Source of the DNA: JAAZMF01 sp036786445
GTDB lineage: Bacteria > Bacillota > Limnochordia > DTU087
Length of the DNA: 43,058 nucleotides
NCBI GenBank assembly: GCA_036786445.1
Contig: DAIQRD010000006.1
Coordinates: 1 to 43,058, forward strand
Reading direction: 5' to 3'
Shown: positions 16,087 through 23,229 of the stretch, piece after piece
Layout of the letters: each line of letters starts with the position of its first letter
How positions within the stretch are numbered: position 1 is the first letter of the stretch
Position numbers and translations under genes: made by a program
Notes under the pieces: model-generated
Told to the model about the DNA's origin: nothing
Databases searched by the model: none
The model's input: the letters and a program-made list of their open reading frames with translations, nothing else

Positions 16087-17925
16087 TTAACCCACCTTGG
16101 CGGGCTTGTATCGAAGCAATCGCATGGCATTGAGAATAACCAGAAGTACACTAGCTTGGTGTATCAACATACCTGAAGCCAGGACCACAGTCTGCCCCAA
16201 AACACCAGCCAAGAGGGCAAACACCACAATGATGGCAAAAACAACGTTCTGCCTGATATTCCTCAGAGTTCCCCGGCTAAGGCCTATGGCATATGGTAAT
16301 TTGTCCAAACGATCAGCCATCAAGACCAAATCTGCAGTCTCCAGAGCTACATCGGTACCAGCAGCGCCCATGGCAATACCGACGTCAGCTACAGCAAGTG
16401 CTGGAGCATCATTGATACCATCACCTACCATGGCCACAACGCGACCCTTCTGACGCAGCTCTTTGATGACATCTACTTTTTCCTCTGGTAGCCTTTCAGC
16501 ATAGTATCCATCGAGCCCCAACTCATCGGCAATAGCTTTGGCGGTCAAATCGTTATCCCCTGTGAGCATGATCACCTCTTTGATGCCATGTTTCTTCAAA
16601 TCACCTGCTAAAGAATAGGCATCTGATCGTGGCGTGTCAGCGAGAAATAGAGCACCTATGACCTCGGTCCCCTCAGCCACTAGCACAGCGGTACGGCCCC
16701 GTTCTTCTTGTTCCCGCAGGCGCTGAACCGCAATCTCATCGAAGCCTACTCCCAATTGCTCCATGAGCTTGATACTGCCAACAGCAATCTGTCGTCCCTC
16801 TACCTCAGCACTTACTCCCCGACCGGGCCAGACCTGGAACGAGGTAGCCTGGGGCAAAGCACCGTTGGCCTCGGCCGCATCCACTATGGGACGAGCCAAG
16901 GGATGCTCGGAGAACTTCTCCACTGTCCCCGCTAGACGCAGCAATCCCTCTTCATCTTCAGTTCTTGCCCAGACCCCGACCAGCTCCGGTCGACCCATGG
17001 TAAGAGTACCCGTCTTGTCTAGAACAATCGTTTCAATGCGACCAATCTTTTCCAGATGATCGCCGCCTTTGATCAAGATCCCTTGTCTAGCGGCATTGCC
17101 AATCCCTGCTACCACAGATACCGGTGTGGCGATGACCAAGGCCCCTGGGCAAGCTATGACTAGAAGTGTCAAGGCCAGCACAGCATTGCGTGTCAGCACA
17201 AAAGTCAGCAATGCCGCGACCATGATCCCTGGCGTATAATACCGGGCGAAGCGATCCAGTAACTCCTGGCTACGACCCTTCTCGGCTTGAGCAGCTTCTA
17301 CTAGATGAATAATGCGGGCAAAGGTAGTGTCTTCACCAGCTCTGTCTGTGGTTATCTCCAGGTAACCGGCTTCATTAATAGTGCCTCCAAAGACCTTGTC
17401 TCCTACAGCTTTTTCCACTGGGATTGATTCACCGGTAATAGCAGCCTGATTGACTGTAGCGATTCCTGTGGCGACTTCACCATCTACTGGGATCTTTTCG
17501 CCGGGACGCACAATCACTAGATCCCCTACCTGTACGTCTGCCGCAGCGATTTCAACCTCTTCGTCACCACGCCTCACTCGGGCAACCTGAGGCGCTAGTT
17601 CCAAGAGCTCCCGCAAGGCACCCCGGGTTTTGTCTAGAGTGCGGGCCTCAAGGTAAGAGCCAAAGGCAAACAAGAAGGTAACAACTGCAGCCTCCCAATA
17701 TTCACCGATGGCTATGGCGCCCAAGGCGGCTATGGTCACTAGGGCAGGGATTCCCAGGATTCGAAAACGCAAAGTCTGCCACGCATTGCGAGCAATCGGG
17801 GCTCCTGCTATGACAGCCGCAGTGAGCATCAACAACGGTGTAAAAGTACTCTGGGGATTGAACCGCCCCAGGCTCCAGCCTAGGGCGATCAAGATCCCGG
17901 AGATAAGAGTATGCCACATGGTCAT
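16087..17925 (-). CDS. Heavy-metal-translocating P1B-type ATPase with CPG motif
   Basis: A 612-residue metal-pump ATPase without its own N-terminal metal domain. Seen: TGES (164-167, actuator), phosphorylation site DKTGT (303-307), the SEHPLARP loop (339-346) and GDGINDAP (501-508). The membrane metal motif is Cys259-Pro-Gly instead of CPC, SPC or TPC, and the last helix has HQASVLL (589-595) where P1B-4 pumps usually show HEGSTLL. The transported metal therefore cannot be assigned; zinc/cadmium, cobalt or iron are all open. It lies 6 bases after an HMA chaperone gene with which it forms an operon under a Crp/Fnr-type box. Confidence 0.93.
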   Translation of the reverse strand: MTMWHTLISGILIALGWSLGRFNPQSTFTPLLMLTAAVIAGAPIARNAWQTLRFRILGIPALVTIAALGAIAIGEYWEAAVVTFLFAFGSYLEARTLDKTRGALRELLELAPQVARVRRGDEEVEIAAADVQVGDLVIVRPGEKIPVDGEVATGIATVNQAAITGESIPVEKAVGDKVFGGTINEAGYLEITTDRAGEDTTFARIIHLVEAAQAEKGRSQELLDRFARYYTPGIMVAALLTFVLTRNAVLALTLLVIACPGALVIATPVSVVAGIGNAARQGILIKGGDHLEKIGRIETIVLDKTGTLTMGRPELVGVWARTEDEEGLLRLAGTVEKFSEHPLARPIVDAAEANGALPQATSFQVWPGRGVSAEVEGRQIAVGSIKLMEQLGVGFDEIAVQRLREQEERGRTAVLVAEGTEVIGALFLADTPRSDAYSLAGDLKKHGIKEVIMLTGDNDLTAKAIADELGLDGYYAERLPEEKVDVIKELRQKGRVVAMVGDGINDAPALAVADVGIAMGAAGTDVALETADLVLMADRLDKLPYAIGLSRGTLRNIRQNVVFAIIVVFALLAGVLGQTVVLASGMLIHQASVLLVILNAMRLLRYKPAKVG

Positions 17926-17931
17926 CCTCCT

Positions 17932-18147
17932 CTACAATCTTGATGTAACCTTGTATCCGGTCCTGCCAATAGTTTTCTCAATGGCATCCAAAGTGATCAC
18001 CGCAGGGTCGTAGGTTACCTTAACTCGGCTGGTGGTAAAGGCCACCGTGGCATCCTCCACACCTTTTTGACGCTTGAGTACCTGACCGATAGTCTCGGCA
18101 CAACTGGGGCACGAGAGATTTGTTAACTGTAAAGTTGCTTCCTGCAT
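17932..18147 (-). CDS. HMA-domain metallochaperone
   Basis: A 71-residue heavy-metal-associated domain with the metal-binding LSCPSC motif (Cys13, Cys16) and the usual beta-alpha-beta pattern (GVEDATVAF, VKVTYDPAVITLDAIEKTIG). It is the detached N-terminal metal domain, or the metal donor, of the ATPase encoded 6 bases downstream. An AAGGAGGC site precedes the ATG. Two small hairpins and a Crp/Fnr-type box are in its leader and promoter. Confidence 0.93.
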   Translation of the reverse strand: MQEATLQLTNLSCPSCAETIGQVLKRQKGVEDATVAFTTSRVKVTYDPAVITLDAIEKTIGRTGYKVTSRL

Positions 18148-18162
18148 TGCATAGGCCTCCTT

Positions 18163-18206
18163 CGCAGCTGGGCTGCGGATTTTGTGGCCACCATTTTTTG
18201 GTGGCA
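18163..18206 (-). other. Two small hairpins in the HMA mRNA leader
   Basis: GCCACC/GGTGGC pairs around an A-rich loop (about 18188-18206) and CGCAGC/GCTGCG pairs around CCA (18163-18177), the second ending just before the ribosome binding site. They may stabilise the leader; no known riboswitch is recognised. Confidence 0.45.
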
Positions 18207-18211
18207 GCTAT

Positions 18212-18254
18212 AGGATAACATCCCAGCAGGTAACTAAACCTTGACCTAAGTCAA
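18212..18254 (-). promoter_or_regulatory. Crp/Fnr-type box and promoter of the HMA-ATPase operon
   Basis: TTGACCTAAGTCAA at 18241-18254 has 5-base arms TTGAC/GTCAA around 4 bases, the CRP/FNR operator architecture. A -10-like TATCCT (18217-18212) follows on the minus strand and there is no good -35. The predicted start near 18205 puts the box centre at about -42, the class II activator position. The divergently unrelated but adjacent regulator gene at 18278-18985 is the likely source of the binding protein. Binding is inferred. Confidence 0.6.
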
Positions 18255-18277
18255 AAACAGGAGACCTATATTACTTT

Positions 18278-18985
18278 CTAGCTAAAGAGCAAAGCTTCCA
18301 GCCCATCCATGTCATTGATAACCAAGGAACGGTGGCCATGCAAAGTCAAAACCCCGTCAGCCTGTAGTCCATTTAGCCTACGGCTCACAGTCTCTATGGT
18401 GGTACCCAAAAGATGAGCTAACTCTTCCCGGTTGAGATCCAGAGTGATTTCAACCTCTTGACCCATCTTGACGCCGGTTTGAGCCTTCATCATCAGCCAA
18501 GAGATCAAGCGTTCTTCCACTGTCTTCAACGTTAAGTCGCTGATAAAGCTTTCCGCCTGTGATAGCCGCACACTCATGGCTTCTAAGAGAGCCATGGCGA
18601 CCTTCGGTTCTCTACCTAGTAAAGCTCTGAAATCAGCCTGCCTCAATTGGCATATATCACTGGTTTCCATGGTCTCAGCATAGCAAAACTGCTTAGTATC
18701 TTGAAACAAGGTCAGTTCCCCGAAAAAATCTCCATGGGAGAGAATTCTTAGTATCTGTTGCCGGCCCTCCGCAGAAACGTTGTAGAGCTTAACCCGCCCA
18801 CTGCGGACAATATAAAGATGGGTCCCGACATCACCTTGATTAAAGAGGAGCTCCCCTTTGCCATAACTCAGTGACTGGATAAGGCTGTTGACCTCCGCTA
18901 ATCCTTCTTCATCCAATGCGGCAAAAATCGGCACATTGCGTGCACATACGTGGGGAACTCCATGACGACGGTCACAACGATTCAT
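18278..18985 (-). CDS. Crp/Fnr family transcriptional regulator with four cysteines
   Basis: A 235-residue regulator: cyclic-nucleotide-binding-type sensor domain (about 18-140, GELLFNQGDVGTHLYIVRSGRVKLY) and a C-terminal Crp-type winged helix (about 150-228) with the recognition helix in NREELAHLLGTTIETVSRRL. Cys4 and Cys14 flank a His-rich N-terminus (RHGVPHV), and Cys101 and Cys112 lie in the sensor domain, which suggests an Fe-S cluster, a metal or a thiol switch rather than cAMP. It is encoded just upstream of the HMA-ATPase genes and reads in the same direction. Candidate targets carry TTGAC-N4-GTCAA at 18241 and 32894. Confidence 0.92.
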   Translation of the reverse strand: MNRCDRRHGVPHVCARNVPIFAALDEEGLAEVNSLIQSLSYGKGELLFNQGDVGTHLYIVRSGRVKLYNVSAEGRQQILRILSHGDFFGELTLFQDTKQFCYAETMETSDICQLRQADFRALLGREPKVAMALLEAMSVRLSQAESFISDLTLKTVEERLISWLMMKAQTGVKMGQEVEITLDLNREELAHLLGTTIETVSRRLNGLQADGVLTLHGHRSLVINDMDGLEALLFS

Positions 18986-19123
18986 TTACATCCCACCTTA
19001 TCGCTCCACCGACACCCGGCCGGAGCTACTCGTTTTTCCACAAGCTTACACCTTCATAATATCAGTTTCCCAGCCTGAGCGCCCCGTGGAAATTACGCAT
19101 TTGCCCAAGGCAACCAACATATC

Positions 19124-19152
19124 TTGCCGGGGACAACGGGTTGTGTTACAAT
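19124..19152 (+). promoter_or_regulatory. Promoter of rpmB
   Basis: TTGCCG (19124-19129) and TACAAT (19147-19152) with a 17-base spacer on the plus strand, about 56 bases upstream of the rpmB start. It lies in the 223-base gap between the divergent crp/fnr and rpmB genes. A crp/fnr promoter must lie here too; only a TATTAT-like -10 near 19056 is visible. Confidence 0.65.
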
Positions 19153-19208
19153 GGGAAAAGACTGAAACAACCGAGAGTGGTTTACTTAGAGCAAGGAGGT
19201 GCAGAAAC

Positions 19209-19400
19209 GTGGCCAGACGCTGTATCGTGTGTGATAAGGGCACTACAACTGGGAACAAGGTTTCACATTCAAATAGAAGATCCCGACGCCGTTGGAGTGC
19301 AAATCTTCAGCGAGTTAAGCTTGACCTGAATGGTGTGGTAACCAGCCGGTACGTATGTACCAGCTGTCTCAAGGGAGGCAAGGTTAGGCGTGCCCTGTAA
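19209..19400 (+). CDS. rpmB: 50S ribosomal protein L28
   Basis: A 63-residue large-subunit protein beginning MARRCIVCDKGTTTGNKVSHS, the L28 signature, and ending with RYVCTSCLKGGKVRRAL. Two CxxC pairs make it the zinc-binding form. The GTG start at 19209 follows an AAGGAGGTG site by about 7 bases; longer readings upstream are in non-coding promoter sequence. It is transcribed alone on the plus strand and is convergent with thiN, as in Bacillus. The tiny spoVM gene that lies between them in Bacillus is not seen. Confidence 0.96.
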   Translation: MARRCIVCDKGTTTGNKVSHSNRRSRRRWSANLQRVKLDLNGVVTSRYVCTSCLKGGKVRRAL

Positions 19401-19462
19401 GATCGCGAGATCCTGTTACCTCCTACTTTAGCTTCTGTATATTTTCACACTTTGCTCTATGC

Positions 19463-19489
19463 CAACAGGCGACCTTAGGTCGCCTGTTG
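19463..19489. terminator. Bidirectional hairpin between rpmB and thiN
   Basis: Perfect 12-base arms CAACAGGCGACC/GGTCGCCTGTTG around TTA lie between two convergent genes (62 bases after rpmB, 30 bases after thiN). The T-runs are weak (TTGTTG on the plus strand), so efficiency is uncertain, but placement and stability suit a shared terminator. Confidence 0.65.
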
Positions 19490-19519
19490 TTGATCACTCC
19501 ATACGTCCAATCGCAAAGG

Positions 19520-20182
19520 CTAGTGCTTTGAGTTGGTCTTTACAATAATGAGCACACCATCAGTGGCCTTAACCCAGGCCCTCTTTGCCAGCAATTCATT
19601 GCTCAGTCCCCGGGTTTCACCGAAGTAAAGTGTAGCCCCTTCTAGAGGGTAGCACAGCTCCCCCGTTGTAATACCGGATACTGTAGGAGTCAAAGGGATC
19701 AATGAAACATAATCACGTGGCGACCCCTCGATGTAGGCTGTACCCGGAGCTTTCAACATCTGTACGATTTGCTCGCTGTCAATCATATGGAATTCTGCCC
19801 CTCTGGTTGTGCAAAGCCAAGCCAGACCAAGGTTGCCGAGGGTGTGATCAAAACGGCGACCCAACCCACCGTATACACATATTTTCTTAATCTGGGCATC
19901 CAGGGCATACTCCACGGCGAGCTGTCCATCGGTTTTGTCCTTATCCCTGGGGTAATACAGCACAGTGGGAGCGGTGGACTCAGCTCCTAAAGAGCTGCGC
20001 CAACCGCTGTCTACAGAGTCAAAATCCCCAAGAATCACATGGGGTGTCAGGCCTACACTTAGAGCGTGGTGCAACCCGCCATCGGCACAGATTATTAAGT
20101 CGTCGGCGTTAGCGCCTTGGAAATCGGCACCTGTAAAATCGCCATTGCAGAAAACCAGAGCTCTGCGAAAATGCGTAGCGAT
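19520..20182 (-). CDS. thiN: Thiamine pyrophosphokinase, apparent ATC start
   Basis: ThiN makes thiamine pyrophosphate from thiamine and ATP. The recognisable protein includes RALVFCNGDF, DLIICADGGLHHAL, PHVILGDFDSV, PRDKDKTDGQLA and YGGLGRRFDHTLGNL. The first ATG/GTG/TTG codon (TTG at 20074) falls after the conserved ADGG motif, so it cannot be the real start. Reading upstream in frame, the conserved N-terminus continues to a stop codon at 20195-20197. A GGAGGG site follows that stop, and 6 to 7 bases later comes ATC (20182), giving 220 residues, the normal length. Either ATC initiates, or a sequencing or assembly error has destroyed the start. It is downstream of thiT in one operon. Confidence 0.88.
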   Translation of the reverse strand: MATHFRRALVFCNGDFTGADFQGANADDLIICADGGLHHALSVGLTPHVILGDFDSVDSGWRSSLGAESTAPTVLYYPRDKDKTDGQLAVEYALDAQIKKICVYGGLGRRFDHTLGNLGLAWLCTTRGAEFHMIDSEQIVQMLKAPGTAYIEGSPRDYVSLIPLTPTVSGITTGELCYPLEGATLYFGETRGLSNELLAKRAWVKATDGVLIIVKTNSKH

Positions 20183-20236
20183 GTAGAACCCTCCTTACCC
20201 GCAAAGCTGCCGGGCATTCGTCCATCATCCAACTGA

Positions 20237-20755
20237 TTATTTCTCCCTAACTCTTAGCAGAACGGGATTCTTAGATAACAGCCAAATGACCAAGCCCGAC
20301 AAAATCGCACTGGGAATCAGATAACCAGCATTATAGGAGATTGAATAGACCCAGGGATTCATCCCCTGAGGAGCATAGACCGCCCAGAAGATCACGCCCG
20401 CAAGCACGTGCACAACATATCGTGCTGCACTCCCAATGGCAACGCCCAAAGCAGGCTTTCGGTAGAACATTCCTGCCAACCCCAGTAGTGCGAAGGGCAA
20501 AACGTAGTCCATGACCAGCTGAATCGGGTGCACGATATAGGCACCTAACAGGAGCTTTAGGAGACCCATAATTACGCCTGACCACACCCCCGGCCGCACA
20601 CCATGGCGGAAACTTACCACAAAGATCGGCACCATTTCCAAAGTGATTGAACCACCCTGAGGTCCCCGAAATAGACGCAGCATTCCCAGAATCATGGCTA
20701 AAGCAGCTGCCACCCCAATCTCCACCAGCACCCTAGTATCCCATTGCTTCTTCAC
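20237..20755 (-). CDS. thiT: Energy-coupled thiamine transporter, substrate-binding subunit ThiT
   Basis: ThiT is the membrane S-component that binds thiamine and works with a shared ECF energising module encoded elsewhere. The 172-residue protein has about six hydrophobic segments and the family marks LRLFRGPQGGSITLEMVPI, FRHGVRPGVWSG and the C-terminal WAVYAPQGMNPWVYSISYNAGYL, with aromatic residues that line the thiamine pocket. The GTG at 20755 follows AAGGAGGAG by 6 bases; a longer TTG reading includes that site and is rejected. A TPP riboswitch and its terminator precede it, and thiN follows 54 bases later. Confidence 0.95.
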   Translation of the reverse strand: MKKQWDTRVLVEIGVAAALAMILGMLRLFRGPQGGSITLEMVPIFVVSFRHGVRPGVWSGVIMGLLKLLLGAYIVHPIQLVMDYVLPFALLGLAGMFYRKPALGVAIGSAARYVVHVLAGVIFWAVYAPQGMNPWVYSISYNAGYLIPSAILSGLVIWLLSKNPVLLRVREK

Positions 20756-20810
20756 TAGAAACTCCTCCTTCGTCCGGCCCAATCTTGGCTGAAGGGCAAA
20801 AAGTCAGAAG

Positions 20811-20847
20811 AAAAAGCCATAACCCACGGCTACGATGGATTACGGCT
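20811..20847 (-). terminator. Riboswitch-controlled terminator upstream of thiT
   Basis: On the minus strand a 12-pair stem (AGCCGTAATCCA with TGGGTTATGGCT, two G-T pairs) around a 9-base loop is followed by TTTTTC and a second T-run. It lies between the TPP aptamer and the thiT ribosome binding site, so thiamine pyrophosphate probably acts by premature termination. Confidence 0.8.
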
Positions 20848-20866
20848 CTTAACATCACACCTCACC

Positions 20867-20951
20867 GCATTCCCTACGCAGGTATTAACCTACAGGTTCG
20901 AAGGGTTTAGGAAACCAACAGGTTCCACTCTCAGCCATATGCTCCCCCAGC
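20867..20951 (-). ncRNA. TPP riboswitch (THI element)
   Basis: The minus strand carries the conserved blocks in order: GGGGGAGC, GGCTGAGAG, ACCCTTCGAACCTGTAGGTT, AATACC and TGCGTAGGGAA. These are the pyrimidine- and pyrophosphate-binding arms of the TPP aptamer. It precedes thiT and thiN, which import thiamine and convert it to TPP; high TPP would shut both off through the terminator at 20811-20847. Confidence 0.96.
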
Positions 20952-21027
20952 GGACCGAACCATTATGTTGTTATGAATCATCATTTCTAGATGAGTGGCC
21001 ATTCTCCTGCTGCTAGATAAGGCCACC

Positions 21028-21405
21028 CTAACGGCGGGGCTGAAATAGTTCCAAGATCTCGCCATCTGGCCCCCGGAAAAAGAAGATGCGGCAACCATCT
21101 AGAGCTTCCCGAGGCTCCTTATCAGTTAACTCGGCCTTACCCCGCAGATTCGCCACTACACTGTCAATATCATCCACGGTGAAGGCCAAATGGGCAATCA
21201 CACCTTGGCCTTCAGACGCATTCCCATGTTTGGGACACAGCAACTCCAATTCGCTCTCGCCAATGCTCATAAATCCGATTTCCAGATTTCCATCAGAAGT
21301 TGCTACTCTTTCCTTTAGCTTGAGGCCCAAAACCTGGGTGTAGAAGTCTATTGAGGCGTCTAGGTCCTTTACATAGATACCTATATGTTCGATTTTCTTC
21401 AGCAT
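21028..21405 (-). CDS. VOC/glyoxalase superfamily protein
   Basis: A 125-residue vicinal-oxygen-chelate protein made of two beta-alpha-beta-beta-beta modules. Likely metal ligands are His7 (KKIEHIGIYVKDL), a Glu in SELELL near 52-54, His72 (AHLAFTVDD) and Glu119 (GEILELFQ). Length and the HIGIYVKDLDASIDFYTQVLGL start fit lactoylglutathione-lyase-like or methylmalonyl-CoA-epimerase-like enzymes; the sequence alone does not decide. A GGGGGAT site precedes the ATG. It lies 101 bases after the tad operon and upstream of thiT, with its own inverted repeat TGACA-N6-TGTCA at 21446-21461 in the promoter region. Confidence 0.85.
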   Translation of the reverse strand: MLKKIEHIGIYVKDLDASIDFYTQVLGLKLKERVATSDGNLEIGFMSIGESELELLCPKHGNASEGQGVIAHLAFTVDDIDSVVANLRGKAELTDKEPREALDGCRIFFFRGPDGEILELFQPRR

Positions 21406-21506
21406 ACGTATCCCCCTTCATCCATTACCATTTCTCACATGCTCTTGACATCTGCTTGTCATTTTCTGCCTAAGATGACCAAATCCTTTCTTGGGCCCAT
21501 ACTACT

Positions 21507-22379
21507 CTAGAAAGACCCACCTAAGAAAACCGGTCCAAAGAGCACCAACAGAAGGCTGGGAAATATGAAAAACACCAGAGGAAATAGCATTTTTACAGGA
21601 GCTTGATTAGCTCTTGCTTCAGCTCGATGAGATTGGCTGATGCGAATTTGCTCTGCCAGTAACAGTAAGGTGGAACTGACGCTTGTGCCTAGCTGATCGG
21701 CTTGAATCAAAGTAGCACAGACTGAACGCACATCTGGCTGTCGGCATCTTTCCGCCATGCGTCTCAAGGCTTCTTGGCGACTGTCGCCCATGCGCATGTG
21801 GTGCAACACTTGGTTGAATTCATCAATCAGGGGATTGGCAGGGCTCTTGTCCACCATAACATTTACCGCTGCATCGAAGGTGAGGCCAGCACCTGTGCAG
21901 ATTACTAGCAGATCAAGTATACCGGGCAACGCCTTGCGAATCGCCACCTCCCTCTGGCTAGCCGCATTCGCCAACCATATGTATGGCAACCTACTGGAAA
22001 GATAGCCTGCTACCATGGCCAGAAAACAGCCTCCACCGGCAACATAGATACCAAAGCAGCCAGCGATGGCCAAAACCAAACGCCACCCCCATAATTCCTG
22101 AACAGTCATATTGCTTGGGCTACCCGCCAAAGCCAACCGGTTTCGACTGGCTCTTCCTGGCTTTGATAAGGCTACCTTCCGCCACAGAAGTCCACCGGCG
22201 GTACTCACCATCTCCCTGAGTACCAGAATAGACAACTCGCTGTGGCTACCATGAAAGACTTCACCTCCCAGTTCCCGCCTCACTAGCCAGAGCGATTCCA
22301 TCTCTCCATACCAAAGATACACCAATGCCAAAGAGGTGCCAAAACAAGTAGCTAATAACAGTATCATACAATCACCCAT
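21507..22379 (-). CDS. tadC: Tad pilus inner-membrane protein TadC
   Basis: A 290-residue type II secretion F-domain protein, one of the paired membrane platform proteins of the Tad pilus. An N-terminal membrane segment, a helix pair near 100-135, the F domain with LPGILDLLVICTGAGLTFDAAV (about 155-180) and the end VKMLFPLVFFIFPSLLLVLFGP are typical of TadC. It begins one base after the tadB stop, perhaps at a second ATG 4 codons on. It is the last gene of the tad operon; no clear intrinsic terminator follows. Confidence 0.92.
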   Translation of the reverse strand: MGDCMILLLATCFGTSLALVYLWYGEMESLWLVRRELGGEVFHGSHSELSILVLREMVSTAGGLLWRKVALSKPGRASRNRLALAGSPSNMTVQELWGWRLVLAIAGCFGIYVAGGGCFLAMVAGYLSSRLPYIWLANAASQREVAIRKALPGILDLLVICTGAGLTFDAAVNVMVDKSPANPLIDEFNQVLHHMRMGDSRQEALRRMAERCRQPDVRSVCATLIQADQLGTSVSSTLLLLAEQIRISQSHRAEARANQAPVKMLFPLVFFIFPSLLLVLFGPVFLGGSF

Positions 22380-22380
22380 T

Positions 22381-23211
22381 TCATGGATCTACGCTGCAAA
22401 TCCGGCTAATCATCCACACTCCCACGACCTCCAAAGCAAACGCTATTCCCAACAGCACTTGACCTATGGGGTTAAAGAAAAGCGGTTCTATGAACTTAGG
22501 CATGATCAGTTGGATTACCCCCGCTAGGGCCAAAGGCAAAATGGAAATCACGATACCGGTGAGTCGACCTTGCGATGTGACTGACTTCAGTTTAGTGCTC
22601 AAATTGGTTCTTTCTCTGATGGTCTCTCGCAAAGTGCCCAGAACGAGGCCCAGGTCCCCTCCCATTTGTCGCTGAATTGTTACAGCTGTCACCAACTCTG
22701 AGAAGGTCTGGTTGGAGACCTCAACTCCTGCCCTTACCCAAGCGACATCCATGGGGACTCCTAACTGCACCTCACTGGCTATGCGTCTAGCAATATCCGC
22801 CAACGGCGGTTCTGTCTCCCGGGCAACCAATTCCAAGACTTGATAGAGGTTGAACCCAGCACGCAGCCCTCCTTGCATCATGCCCAGCCCATCGAGCAAT
22901 TGCGATTCCAGCCTAGCTTGTTGGCGTTTTAGCATTTGGCCTGCCAGCATAATCGGGAGCAGGTATGCCAACAGGGCGCCCACCAGTCCCCCCCAATAGT
23001 TGCCCAAAAGCCATCCGCAGACCATGCCCGCCACCACCCTATATTGCCAATGATCCACATAGTATCTAAGAAATTCTTTGAGATCCCAATTACGATTCCT
23101 TGATTTCCGTGGGCTTACAAGATCTGCAGCACCTAGACCGTGGATCAGGCACAGAGAACTGGAAAAGCATAGTAATCTTATAGCTATACGCAAGGTACTT
23201 GAAGAGAGCAT
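22381..23211 (-). CDS. tadB: Tad pilus inner-membrane protein TadB
   Basis: The second platform protein, 276 residues, with an N-terminal hydrophobic segment, a helix pair around 58-90, the F domain with LLDGLGMMQGGLRAGFNLYQVLELVARE and QRQMGGDLGLVLGTLRETIRER (about 105-215), and two C-terminal membrane helices. The motif order identifies TadB rather than TadC. A GGGGGA site precedes the ATG. It lies 18 bases after the cpaEF fusion gene, in the order ATPase-TadB-TadC found in nearly all tad loci. Confidence 0.92.
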   Translation of the reverse strand: MLSSSTLRIAIRLLCFSSSLCLIHGLGAADLVSPRKSRNRNWDLKEFLRYYVDHWQYRVVAGMVCGWLLGNYWGGLVGALLAYLLPIMLAGQMLKRQQARLESQLLDGLGMMQGGLRAGFNLYQVLELVARETEPPLADIARRIASEVQLGVPMDVAWVRAGVEVSNQTFSELVTAVTIQRQMGGDLGLVLGTLRETIRERTNLSTKLKSVTSQGRLTGIVISILPLALAGVIQLIMPKFIEPLFFNPIGQVLLGIAFALEVVGVWMISRICSVDP

Positions 23212-23229
23212 AGAATTTTCCCCCTGTGA

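Noticed and set aside
19401..19519. A possible spoVM gene between rpmB and thiN, its place in Bacillus
   Set aside because: No reading frame matching the 26-residue SpoVM pattern is present; the gap holds only a hairpin.
20952..21027. A GTGGCC/GGCCAC pairing after the VOC gene as its terminator
   Set aside because: The loop is long and no T-run follows, so it is not supported.
21446..21461. TGACA-N6-TGTCA upstream of the VOC gene as a third Crp/Fnr box
   Set aside because: The spacer is 6 rather than 4 and the arms lack the full TTGAC/GTCAA symmetry; it is not counted with the other two.
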